A DNA stretch of 64,000 bases, from contig NZ_JBIGIB010000001.1 of assembly GCF_043555935.1 (NCBI RefSeq), positions 868,001 through 932,000 of the forward strand. Direction: 5' to 3'. The notes below the pieces were generated by a model. That model did not search any database and had not been told where the DNA came from. It saw nothing but the letters and a program-made list of their open reading frames with translations. Positions 47,534-55,006 of this stretch are shown in pieces. Positions within the stretch are counted from its first letter, which is position 1, and the number at the start of each line of letters is the position of its first letter. The position numbers and the translations under genes are program-made. The stretch is from Pelomonas baiyunensis. GTDB lineage: Bacteria; Pseudomonadota; Gammaproteobacteria; Burkholderiales; Burkholderiaceae_C.

Positions 47534-49846
47534 TCAGGCCTGCGGTGCCGTGGCCGTGATGGCGTCGATGGCGTCCAGCACCGCCTCGGCCGTGGCCGGC
47601 GCGCGCAGGGGCGGGTCGCAGCCCTCGGGCCCGGCCGCGGCGCAGGCGTCTTTGATGGCCAGCAGGGCCGCAAAACCCAGCAGCAGCGGCGGCTCACCCA
47701 CCGCCTTGCTGCGGTGGATGGTGTCGTTCGCGTTGGCCACACCGAACAGGGTGGTGCGGAACTCGACGGGGCAGTCGTTCGCGGTCGGGATCTTGTAGGT
47801 GCTGGGCGCGTGCGTGGTGAGCTGGCCGGTGGTGGGGTGCCACACCAGCTCTTCCATCGTCAGCCAGCCCATGCCCTGGATGAAGCCGCCTTCCACCTGG
47901 CCGATGTCCAGCGCCGGGTTGAGCGAGGTGCCCACGTCGTGCAGCAGGTCGGCTTGCGTGATGCGGCTTTCACCGGTGAGCGTGTCCACCAGCGCCTCGC
48001 ACACGGCGCCGCCCCAGGCGAAGTAATAGAACGGGTGGCCCTGCAGCTTGGTGCGGTCCCAGTGCAGGCCCGGCGTGGCGTAGAAGCCATCGCTCCAGAG
48101 CTGGATGCGCTCCAGGTAGGCCGCGGCCACCAGGTCTTTGAACGGCAGGCGGTGCCCGCCGCCGCGCACTTCACCGTCGGTGAAAACGACGGTTTCGGCC
48201 GCGCAGCCGAAGCGCACGCCCGCCAGCGTGGCCAGCCGCGTCTTGATGCGCCGTGCCGCGTCTTGCGCGGCCTTGCCATTCAGGTCGCTGCCGGTGGAGG
48301 CGGCCGTGGCCGAGGTGTTGGCGACCTTGCTGGTGTCGGTGGCCGAGCAGCGCACTGCGTCGAAGGGCAGCCCCAGCTCATGCGCCACCACCTGGGCCAC
48401 CTTGGTGTTCAGGCCCTGGCCCATCTCGGTGCCGCCGTGGTTCACCAGCACCGACCCGTCGGTGTACACGTGCACCAGCGCGCCGGCCTGGTTCAGGTGG
48501 GCCACGTTGAAGGAGATGCCGAACTTCACCGGCGTGAATGCCAGGCCCTTCTTGAGCACCGGGCTGGCGGCGTTGAAGGCGGCGATGTCCGCGCGGCGCT
48601 CGGCGTAGCGGCTGCTGGCCAGCAGTTGGGCCGTCAGCGCCTGGGCGTGCAGCTCGTCCACCGTCTGGCCGTAGGGGGTGACGTCTTGCCCGGCCGCGTA
48701 GAAGTTGCGCTGGCGCACCTCGGCGGGGTCCAGCCCCAGGCGGCGGGCCACGCCGTCCAGGATCATCTCGATGGCAATCGCGCCCTGCGGCCCGCCAAAG
48801 CCGCGGAACGCGGTGTTGCTCTGCGTGTTGGTCTTCGCGCAGTAGCCGTGCATGGCCAGGTGGGGCAGCCAGTAGGCGTTGTCGAAGTGGCACAGCGCAC
48901 GGGCCATGACCGGCGCGGAGAGGTCGGCGCTGTGGCCAGCGTTGGAGATGAGGTCGATGTCCACCGCAAGGATGCGGCCCGCGTCGTCGAACCCCACATC
49001 CCAGCGGTAGTCAAAGCCATGGCGGCGGCCGGTGATGAGGAAGTCGTCGTCGCGGTCCACGCGCAGCTTGACCGGTTTGCCCAGCCGCAGCGCCGCGATG
49101 CTGGCCACGCAGGCAAACAGCGCCGACTGGCTCTCCTTGCCGCCAAAGCCGCCGCCCATGCGCCGGCATTGCACGGCCACGCGGTGGGCGGGCCAGCCCA
49201 GGGCGTGGGCCACCAGCTGTTGCATCTCGCTGGGGTGCTGGGTGGAGCAATGCACCAGCAGGCCTTCGCCCCCTTCCTGCGGCACGGCCAGGCTGATCTG
49301 GCCTTCCAGGTAGAACTGTTCCTGCCCGCCCAGGCTCCACGTGCCTTGCAGGCGGTGCGGGGCTTGAGCCAGCTGCTCGGCGGGTTCACCACGCGTGAGG
49401 TGCATGGGCGGCAGAACGTACTGGCCGGCGGCGTGGGCGTCCAGCGCCGTCAGCACCGCGGGCAGGGGCTCGGCCTGGATGGCCTGTTTGGCCAGCGCGG
49501 CGGCGCGGCGGGCCAGGTCGCGGTGCGTGGCGATGACGGCGAACACCGGCTGGCCCACGTAACGCAGTTCGCCCGACGCGAGGATGGGGTCGTCGTGCAG
49601 CAGCGGGCCGCAGTTGTTCTCGGCCGGGATGTCGGCTGCGGTCAGCACGGCCACCACGCCCGGCTGGCGGCGGATCAGGTCCAGGTCGATGCCGGTCAGC
49701 GTGCCGTGCGCGAGGGGCGACAGGCCGAGCGCGGCATGCAGCGTGCCGGCGGGTTCGGGCAGGTCGTCGGTGTACGGGGCGGCACCGCGCACATGCAGGT
49801 GTGCCGATTCATGCGGGCGTGAGCGCCCCACCACGGGCTCGTTCAT
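47534..49846 (-). CDS. xdhB: Xanthine dehydrogenase, molybdopterin-binding subunit
   Basis: A 770-residue large subunit that oxidises hypoxanthine and xanthine to urate. The molybdopterin contacts include CRRMGGGFGGKESQ, the Phe/Arg region CAKTNTQSNTAFRGFGGPQG (substrate arginine) and GTEMGQGLNTKVAQVVA; the catalytic glutamate lies in KAVGEPPLLLG. It begins with HESAHLHVRGAAPYTDDLPEPAGTLHAALGLS, typical of the XdhB family of proteobacteria. It overlaps xdhA by four bases (ATGA). The accessory protein XdhC, often encoded next, is absent: the next gene is convergent. It works with guaD, which supplies xanthine. Confidence 0.96.
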   Translation of the reverse strand: MNEPVVGRSRPHESAHLHVRGAAPYTDDLPEPAGTLHAALGLSPLAHGTLTGIDLDLIRRQPGVVAVLTAADIPAENNCGPLLHDDPILASGELRYVGQPVFAVIATHRDLARRAAALAKQAIQAEPLPAVLTALDAHAAGQYVLPPMHLTRGEPAEQLAQAPHRLQGTWSLGGQEQFYLEGQISLAVPQEGGEGLLVHCSTQHPSEMQQLVAHALGWPAHRVAVQCRRMGGGFGGKESQSALFACVASIAALRLGKPVKLRVDRDDDFLITGRRHGFDYRWDVGFDDAGRILAVDIDLISNAGHSADLSAPVMARALCHFDNAYWLPHLAMHGYCAKTNTQSNTAFRGFGGPQGAIAIEMILDGVARRLGLDPAEVRQRNFYAAGQDVTPYGQTVDELHAQALTAQLLASSRYAERRADIAAFNAASPVLKKGLAFTPVKFGISFNVAHLNQAGALVHVYTDGSVLVNHGGTEMGQGLNTKVAQVVAHELGLPFDAVRCSATDTSKVANTSATAASTGSDLNGKAAQDAARRIKTRLATLAGVRFGCAAETVVFTDGEVRGGGHRLPFKDLVAAAYLERIQLWSDGFYATPGLHWDRTKLQGHPFYYFAWGGAVCEALVDTLTGESRITQADLLHDVGTSLNPALDIGQVEGGFIQGMGWLTMEELVWHPTTGQLTTHAPSTYKIPTANDCPVEFRTTLFGVANANDTIHRSKAVGEPPLLLGFAALLAIKDACAAAGPEGCDPPLRAPATAEAVLDAIDAITATAPQA

Positions 49847-51309
49847 GCGGCCAACCTCCCGGCGCGCCAGACGGTGATGGTCTTGCGATCCAAGGTTTCA
49901 AGCCACAGCTTGCGCATCAGGTTCTGCGCCACTTTCAGGCGGTAGCGGTCGGAGGCGCGCATGTCGGTGAGGGGGGTGAAGTCTTGCGGCAGTGCGGCCG
50001 CGGCGGCGTCGGCCGTGGCCTGCACCCAGGGCTGGCCCAGCACGGCGGCTTCGGCTGTGGCGGCGCGTTTGACGATGGCGGCCATGCCGCCGAAGGCGAA
50101 GCGGGCCTGCTGCACTGTGCCGTTGCGCAACTGCACGGCCAGCACGGCGCACACGGCCGAGATGTCGCTGTCGTGCCGCTTGCTGATCTTGTGGGCCGAG
50201 ATGGCCCAGCTGGTGTCGGGCTTGGGCACGACCATCGCTTCCACGAACTCGCCCGGCCGCAGGTCCTTCTGCATGTAGCCCAGGTAGAACTGCTCCAGCG
50301 GCAGGCGGCGCTGCTGCAGCCCTTGGCGCAGCACCACCTCGGCGCCCAGCGCGATCAGGGCGGGGGCCCCGTCGCCGATGGGCGAACCGTTGGCGATGTT
50401 GCCGCCCAGCGTGCCCGCGTGGCGCACCGGGGGCGAGGCGAAGCGCCGCCACAGCTCGGCCAGTGAGGGGGCCAGGGCGGCCAGCGCGCCCCAGGCGTCT
50501 TCCAGCGAGGCGGTGGCGCCAATCCAGAGCGCGTCGCCCTCGGTGCGGATCTCGCGCAGGGCGGTCACGCGGCCGGTGTAAATCAGGTGGGGCAGGGCGC
50601 GGAACTGCTTGTTCACCCACAGGCCGATGTCGGTGGAGCCGGCCAGCAGCGTGGCGTCGGGGTAGGTTTCGCGCAGCAGGGCCAGGTCTTGCACCGTTTG
50701 CGGGGCATGAAAGCGCCCGGCGGGGTGGTGGAAGTCCAGCGGCTCATCGGCCGCCAGGGCTTGCAGCGCCGCGGTGAGGGGCGCGCGGTCGATGACCTGG
50801 GCGGGGGCGTCGAACATCTGCTCGCCCGCGTCCAGGATGGGCCGGTAGCCGGTGCAGCGGCACAGGTTGCCGGCCAGGTCGTCCGCCAGTTGCTGGCGGT
50901 CCGGCCGGGTGCCGGCGCTTTGGTGGCGCTCGTACAGCGCCGTCAGGGTCATCACGAAACCCGGGGTGCAGAAGCCGCACTGCGAGCCGTGGCAGGTCAC
51001 CAGGGCTTGCTGGGCGGGGTTCAGGCGGGCCGGGCCGCCCAGGTCTTCCACGGTCAGCAGCGCGCGGCCGTCCAGCGTGGGCAGGAACTGCGTGCAGGCG
51101 TTGACGTTGCGCAGCTGCAGCTGGCCGGCGGCGTCCAGCTCGCCCTGGATGACCGTGCAGGCGCCACAGTCGCCCTCGGCACAGCCTTCCTTGGTGCCGG
51201 TGCAGGCGGCATGCTCGCGCAGGTACTGCAGCACGGTGGTCGTGGGGGGCAGGTCGCCCACCTCGACGACCTCGCCGCGATGGAAAAAACGGATGGGGCG
51301 GGTATTCAT
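49843..51309 (-). CDS. xdhA: Xanthine dehydrogenase, iron-sulfur/FAD subunit
   Basis: A 488-residue small subunit carrying two [2Fe-2S] clusters and FAD. First cluster: CTGTKEGCAEGDCGACTV and NACTQFLP (plant-ferredoxin type). Second cluster: GSQCGFCTPGFVMTL and NLCRCTGYRPI. FAD domain: LLAGSTDIGLWVNKQ and HAGTLGGNIANGSPIGDG. It passes electrons from the molybdenum subunit to NAD. The homology starts at MNTRPIRFFHRGEVVEV, ATG 51309. A frame further upstream is antisense to guaD and lacks homology. It is divergent from guaD with only 39 bases between, so the two are likely co-regulated. Confidence 0.96.
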   Translation of the reverse strand: MNTRPIRFFHRGEVVEVGDLPPTTTVLQYLREHAACTGTKEGCAEGDCGACTVIQGELDAAGQLQLRNVNACTQFLPTLDGRALLTVEDLGGPARLNPAQQALVTCHGSQCGFCTPGFVMTLTALYERHQSAGTRPDRQQLADDLAGNLCRCTGYRPILDAGEQMFDAPAQVIDRAPLTAALQALAADEPLDFHHPAGRFHAPQTVQDLALLRETYPDATLLAGSTDIGLWVNKQFRALPHLIYTGRVTALREIRTEGDALWIGATASLEDAWGALAALAPSLAELWRRFASPPVRHAGTLGGNIANGSPIGDGAPALIALGAEVVLRQGLQQRRLPLEQFYLGYMQKDLRPGEFVEAMVVPKPDTSWAISAHKISKRHDSDISAVCAVLAVQLRNGTVQQARFAFGGMAAIVKRAATAEAAVLGQPWVQATADAAAAALPQDFTPLTDMRASDRYRLKVAQNLMRKLWLETLDRKTITVWRAGRLAA

Positions 51310-51319
51310 GCTGGCGCTG

Positions 51320-51342
51320 ATTGTCGAGCGTTGCTTCAGAAT
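51320..51342. promoter_or_regulatory. Divergent -10-like elements of xdhA and guaD
   Basis: On the plus strand CAGAAT (51337-51342) ends six bases before the guaD ATG. On the minus strand GACAAT (51325-51320) ends ten bases before the xdhA ATG. There is room for neither normal leaders nor separate -35 regions in the 39-base gap, so the two promoters must overlap. Confidence 0.35.
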
Positions 51343-51348
51343 TGCCAT

Positions 51349-52674
51349 ATGAGTTTTACTAACCAGGAAAAATTCGCGTCCGCCGACGAGGCTCCCCGCC
51401 GCTGGGCGCTGCGCGGCGACCTGCTGGACTTCACCGCCGCACCGCGCTGGGGCGACACCGAGTCGCCCGCGGTGCGCTTCGACCGCGACCACTGGCTGCT
51501 GATCGAAGACGGCCGCATCGTGGGCCGACAGGCGCAGGCGCCCGACGATTCCTGGGTGCGCAAGGACCATGCCGGCCAGTTGGTGCTGCCGGGTTTCATC
51601 GATACCCACGTGCACTGCCCGCAGCTGGAGGTGATTGCCTCCTACGGCACCGAGCTGCTGGACTGGCTGCAGCGCTACACCTTCCCGGCCGAGCGCGCTT
51701 TTGCCGACCCGGCCCGCAGCCATGCGGGCGCGGCGGTGTTCCTGGACGCGTTGCTGGCCAGCGGCACCACGGCGGCGGTGGTGTTCCCCACGGTGCACAA
51801 GGTCTCGGCCGAGGCCTTGTTCACTGCGGCTGCGGCGCGCGGCATGCGGCTCATCACCGGCAAGGTGCTGATGGACCGCCACGCGCCGGATGGGCTGCGG
51901 GACGACGTGGCGCAGGCCGAGCGCGATTGCGTCGATTTGATCGACCGTTTCCACGGCCAGGGCCGCAACGCCTACGCCGTGACCGTGCGCTTCGCGCCCA
52001 CCAGCACGCCCGAGCAGCTCGCCATGGCGGGTGCCCTGTGCCGGGCCGACGCCAGCCTCTTCATGCAAACCCATGTGGCCGAGAACCGGGCCGAAGTGGC
52101 CTGGGTGGCGCAACTGTTCCCGGACGCGCGCAGCTACCTGGACGTGTACGAGCGCGTGGGCCTGGTGCACGAGCGTGCCGTGCTGGCACATGGCATTTGG
52201 CTGGACGCGGTGGACAAGTCGCTGCTGGCGCGGCGTGGCGCGCAGGTGGCGCATTGCCCGTCCAGCAACCTGTTCCTGGGCAGCGGCCTGTTCGACTGGC
52301 CGGGCGCGCAAGAGGCGGGCTTCCCCGTGAGCCTGGCCAGCGACGTGGGCGGCGGCACCACGCTGAGCCTGCCGCGCAACATGGGCGACGCCTACAAGGT
52401 GCAGGCCCTGCGCGGTGAACGCCTCACGGCCTGGGTGGCGCTGCATGCGGCCACGCGCGGCGCGGCCGAGGCGCTTCACCTGGGCGGCGAGATGGGCAGC
52501 CTCTCACCCGGCTGCATGGCCGATCTGTGCGTGTGGGACTGGGCGCACGGCCCGGTGGCCGAGGCCCGCGACGCCGTGGCGCGCGAGCTGCACGAGCGGG
52601 TGTTTGCGTGGATGACGCTGGCCGACGAGCGCAACCTGGCCGCCTGCTACGTGGCGGGCCGTCAGCAGGTGTGA
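51349..52674 (+). CDS. guaD: Guanine deaminase
   Basis: A 441-residue amidohydrolase that deaminates guanine to xanthine, the substrate of the adjoining xanthine dehydrogenase. Metal ligands and active-site residues: DTHVHCPQLE, QTHVAENRAEV, AHGIWLD and the Asp in SLASDVGGGTTLS. The element TFPAERAF and the C-terminal GCMADLCVWDW are also typical. Homology begins near residue 15; ATG 51349 (MSFTNQEKF) gives the usual length. There is no Shine-Dalgarno sequence, and a leaderless transcript is likely. Confidence 0.95.
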   Translation: MSFTNQEKFASADEAPRRWALRGDLLDFTAAPRWGDTESPAVRFDRDHWLLIEDGRIVGRQAQAPDDSWVRKDHAGQLVLPGFIDTHVHCPQLEVIASYGTELLDWLQRYTFPAERAFADPARSHAGAAVFLDALLASGTTAAVVFPTVHKVSAEALFTAAAARGMRLITGKVLMDRHAPDGLRDDVAQAERDCVDLIDRFHGQGRNAYAVTVRFAPTSTPEQLAMAGALCRADASLFMQTHVAENRAEVAWVAQLFPDARSYLDVYERVGLVHERAVLAHGIWLDAVDKSLLARRGAQVAHCPSSNLFLGSGLFDWPGAQEAGFPVSLASDVGGGTTLSLPRNMGDAYKVQALRGERLTAWVALHAATRGAAEALHLGGEMGSLSPGCMADLCVWDWAHGPVAEARDAVARELHERVFAWMTLADERNLAACYVAGRQQV

Positions 52675-52767
52675 CGCTTCAGCCCGGCGGGCATGCGCTT
52701 CGTCGCATGCGCCGGGCCGCGGGGCTCGGTCGTCGCTAGATTGGCGGCACCTCACAAGGAGACCGAG

Positions 52768-52959
52768 ATGTTCACCTTCCTGCTCTGGTGCGTGCTGTTC
52801 GTGGCGTGCTGGCCGCTGGCCGTGCTGGCGCTGCTGCTGTGGCCGCTGGTGTGGCTGTTGCTGCTGCCGTTTCGGCTGCTGGGGGTGGCGGTGGAGGGCG
52901 TGTTCGCGCTGCTGCGCGCCGTGGTGATGCTGCCCGCGCGGGTGCTGGGCGGCCGCTGA
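52768..52959 (+). CDS. Small hydrophobic membrane protein
   Basis: A 63-residue protein that is almost entirely hydrophobic: MFTFLLWCVLFVACWPLAVLA, LLLWPLVWLLLLPFRLLGV, then VEGVFALLRAVVMLPARVLGGR. It contains four tryptophans and a PFRLLG element often seen in short betaproteobacterial membrane peptides. A strong Shine-Dalgarno AAGGAG lies seven bases upstream of the ATG at 52768, which supports translation. Two short helices or one re-entrant pair are expected. I do not know a function. It is isolated between guaD and the cheW-like gene. Confidence 0.65.
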   Translation: MFTFLLWCVLFVACWPLAVLALLLWPLVWLLLLPFRLLGVAVEGVFALLRAVVMLPARVLGGR

Positions 52960-53050
52960 CCGCCTGCCGTCGGCCCACTGCCGGCTCACGGCTCACGCAC
53001 GGCCCACCTTTGCCCGCCCACCGTGGCCAGGCCGCGGTGCGGCCCGAGGT

Positions 53051-53527
53051 TCAGAGGTCTTGCAGCAGGGTGGGCAGGTCCATCAAGAGCAGCAGGCGGT
53101 GCACGTCGCCATGGGACACGTGCGCCAGCCCGACGATGAAGTCGGCCTGGGTCTGGCGGCCCAGCGCCGGGCGGGGCTTGACCTGCTTGGGCGTCAACGC
53201 CAGCACATCCGACACCGCATCCACCACCAACCCGACGGTGCGTCCGGCCACGTTGACGACGATGGTCACGGTGTTGGTGCTGACCTCCGCCGGCACCCCC
53301 AGCAGGTAGCGCAGGTCCAGGATGGGCACGATCACGCCGCGCAGGTTCATCACCCCCAGCATGTGAATTGCCGCGTTGGCGATGCGCGTCGGCGCCTCGT
53401 AGCGCCGGATCTCCTGCACGGCCAAGATGTCCAGACCGTATTCCTCGGTGCCGAGCCGGCAGGTCAGCACTTCACGGGGCGAGGCGGCCTCGACGGCGTG
53501 GTGTTCGATGAGGGACAAGGCGGTCAT
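53051..53527 (-). CDS. CheW-like chemotaxis coupling protein
   Basis: A 158-residue single CheW domain: EVLTCRLGTEEYGLDILAVQEIRRYEAPTRIANAAIHMLGVMNLRGVIVPILDLR matches the core, including the LRG-x-x-x-P-x-x-D-L-R element that contacts receptors and CheA, followed by VGLVVDAVSDVLAL. It would link chemoreceptors (two are in this window) to a kinase encoded elsewhere. The gene is transcribed away from the signalling operon that begins at 53848. A GGGAGCC sequence precedes ATG 53527, and an AT-rich promoter region lies beyond. Confidence 0.92.
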   Translation of the reverse strand: MTALSLIEHHAVEAASPREVLTCRLGTEEYGLDILAVQEIRRYEAPTRIANAAIHMLGVMNLRGVIVPILDLRYLLGVPAEVSTNTVTIVVNVAGRTVGLVVDAVSDVLALTPKQVKPRPALGRQTQADFIVGLAHVSHGDVHRLLLLMDLPTLLQDL

Positions 53528-53847
53528 CAGGGGCTCCCAAGTTGATGTGATATATTTGATACCACATTCGATAGATATTTGCCTTTTTTGGTGCCGCTGG
53601 CGTGGAATTTGTCACTGGGCCGGCATCCCTGGTGTGCCGGGGGCGGGCCTCGGCGTGTGGACGGCCGTTGCAATGCGGCGCAGCCGTTTGCAAAGGCCGC
53701 GTTGCAATTCATGGCCTGGGCAACAAAGTTCGACGCAGAAGTGAGAACTTTTGCATCACCCGGAGTAAAACCGGACTCATGGACCCGGCGAATTCATTCG
53801 ATAAAACTGATAATTCCCCTATCCCCTCTGCTTCGGGAAAGTGCGCC
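53528..53847. promoter_or_regulatory. AT-rich divergent control region with three TTGCAA sites
   Basis: This 320-base gap has no convincing gene. The first 60 bases are AT-rich and probably hold the cheW-like gene promoter. At 53668, 53688 and 53702 the palindromic hexamer TTGCAA occurs three times within 40 bases, the first and third inside the direct repeat CGTTGCAAT (53666-53674 and 53700-53708), the middle one extended to TTTGCAAA. The right end carries GATAAT and a Shine-Dalgarno-like GGGAAAG before the receiver gene. Confidence 0.5.
53809..53814 (+). promoter_or_regulatory. Candidate -10 element of the signalling operon
   Basis: GATAAT lies 33 bases before the start of the receiver gene and predicts a leader of about 27 bases that includes GGGAAAG as ribosome-binding site. 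No clear -35 hexamer is visible. Confidence 0.4.
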
Positions 53848-54222
53848 ATGAAAAAAATCCTCATCGTTGACGACCACGCGGACATCCGTCGCCTGATCCG
53901 GATGACGCTGGAGTTTGAGGACTACGACATCCGCGAGGCGGCGGATGGCGAGCAGGCGCTGCAGATGGCGCATGAGCATCGGCCGGACCTGGTGCTGCTG
54001 GACGTGATGATGCCGGGCGCCTTCAACGGCCTGGAGGTGTGCCGCCGCTTGCGGGCGATAGCCGCCCCGGGGGAAGGTCCGCGGATCATCATGCTCAGTG
54101 CCCGGGGGCAAGCCAGCGACCGAGAGGCCGGCATCCAGGCCGGGGCCGACACCTACCTCGTCAAGCCGTTCAGCCCGCTGCAGTTGATCAGCTGCATCTC
54201 GGAGCTGTGGGCGGCCGTCTGA
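53848..54222 (+). CDS. Stand-alone receiver domain response regulator
   Basis: A 124-residue receiver domain with all phosphorylation residues: acidic pair Asp8-Asp9 (ILIVDDHADI), phosphoacceptor Asp52 (LLDVMMPG), Ser84 (IIMLSARGQ) and Lys106 (YLVKPFSP). There is no output domain. The HD-GYP gene begins 13 bases after its stop, in another frame, so the two together have the domain content of an RpfG-type regulator. It could instead act like CheY. An in-frame ATG at 53779 would add 23 residues without homology; ATG 53848 is preferred. It is first in a compact four-gene unit. Confidence 0.92.
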   Translation: MKKILIVDDHADIRRLIRMTLEFEDYDIREAADGEQALQMAHEHRPDLVLLDVMMPGAFNGLEVCRRLRAIAAPGEGPRIIMLSARGQASDREAGIQAGADTYLVKPFSPLQLISCISELWAAV

Positions 54223-54235
54223 GGAGCCCCCACCG

Positions 54236-55006
54236 GTGAGCGCTTCCGCCCTCGAGGCAGCCGCCATGAGCCTGCCCGACCACAGTTTCGATGCGGCCGC
54301 CGCCGCGCAGATGGAATGCATCGTCCAGGACCTGCGCCGCATGTACCACGAGCGCAACGAGGCCCTGCGCGAGGTGACACGCGCCCACCACGAGGCGCTG
54401 CTGCGGCTGGCCCTGGCCGCTGATTTTCGAGACGACGACACCGGCGTGCACATGGTGCGCATCGGGTACCTGGCCGAAGCCATGGCCCTGGCGCTGGGCG
54501 AAACACCGGCTTATGCCGCCATGCTGCGCCGCGCCGCACCCATGCACGACGTCGGCAAGATCGGCATCTCCGACGCGGTGCTCAAGAAGCCCGGGGCCTA
54601 CAACGCCGACGAGCGGGCCGAGATGAACCGCCATGCGGAGATGGGTGCCAACATCCTGGGCCGCTCGCGCATTCCGCTGTTTCAGTTGGCGGCCGAAGTG
54701 GCGCTGACCCACCACGAGCGCTGGGACGGCAGCGGCTACCCGCGCCGCTTGGCTGGAGACGACATCCCGCTGAGCGGCCGCATCGTGGCCGTGGTGGATT
54801 TCTTCGACGCGCTCACCATGGACCGCTGCTACCGCAAGGCCTTCCCGGACGATGTGGCCTTGCGCATGCTGGCCGAGCAGCGCGGCGTGGCGTTCGACCC
54901 GCGCGTGGTGGACATCTTTTTGGCCAACGTGGTGGCTTTGGTGGAGTTGCGGGAGCGCATCAATGCGAACCCGCCCACGTTCGAACAACTGGCGGAGCTG
55001 GAGTGA
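54236..55006 (+). CDS. HD-GYP domain phosphodiesterase
   Basis: A 256-residue protein: a helical N-terminus (about 20-60, coiled-coil-like LRRMYHERNEALREVTRAHHEALLRL) followed by a complete HD-GYP domain. Metal ligands and signature: His72, His104-Asp105 in PMHDVGKIGI, His133, His159-His160 in THHERWDGSGYP and the Asp in VAVVDFFDALT. It should hydrolyse c-di-GMP. The N-terminal helix is the segment that links receiver and HD-GYP domains in RpfG-like proteins. The start is GTG at 54236 or ATG at 54266; both have purine-rich sequence upstream. The stop overlaps the next gene by four bases if GTG 55003 is used there. Confidence 0.93.
   Translation: MSASALEAAAMSLPDHSFDAAAAAQMECIVQDLRRMYHERNEALREVTRAHHEALLRLALAADFRDDDTGVHMVRIGYLAEAMALALGETPAYAAMLRRAAPMHDVGKIGISDAVLKKPGAYNADERAEMNRHAEMGANILGRSRIPLFQLAAEVALTHHERWDGSGYPRRLAGDDIPLSGRIVAVVDFFDALTMDRCYRKAFPDDVALRMLAEQRGVAFDPRVVDIFLANVVALVELRERINANPPTFEQLAELE

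Noticed and set aside
53597..53612. Sigma-54-like sequence TGGCGTGGAATTTGTC
   Set aside because: The GG of the -24 is present but the -12 reads GT rather than GC, and it points into a stretch without a nearby gene start.
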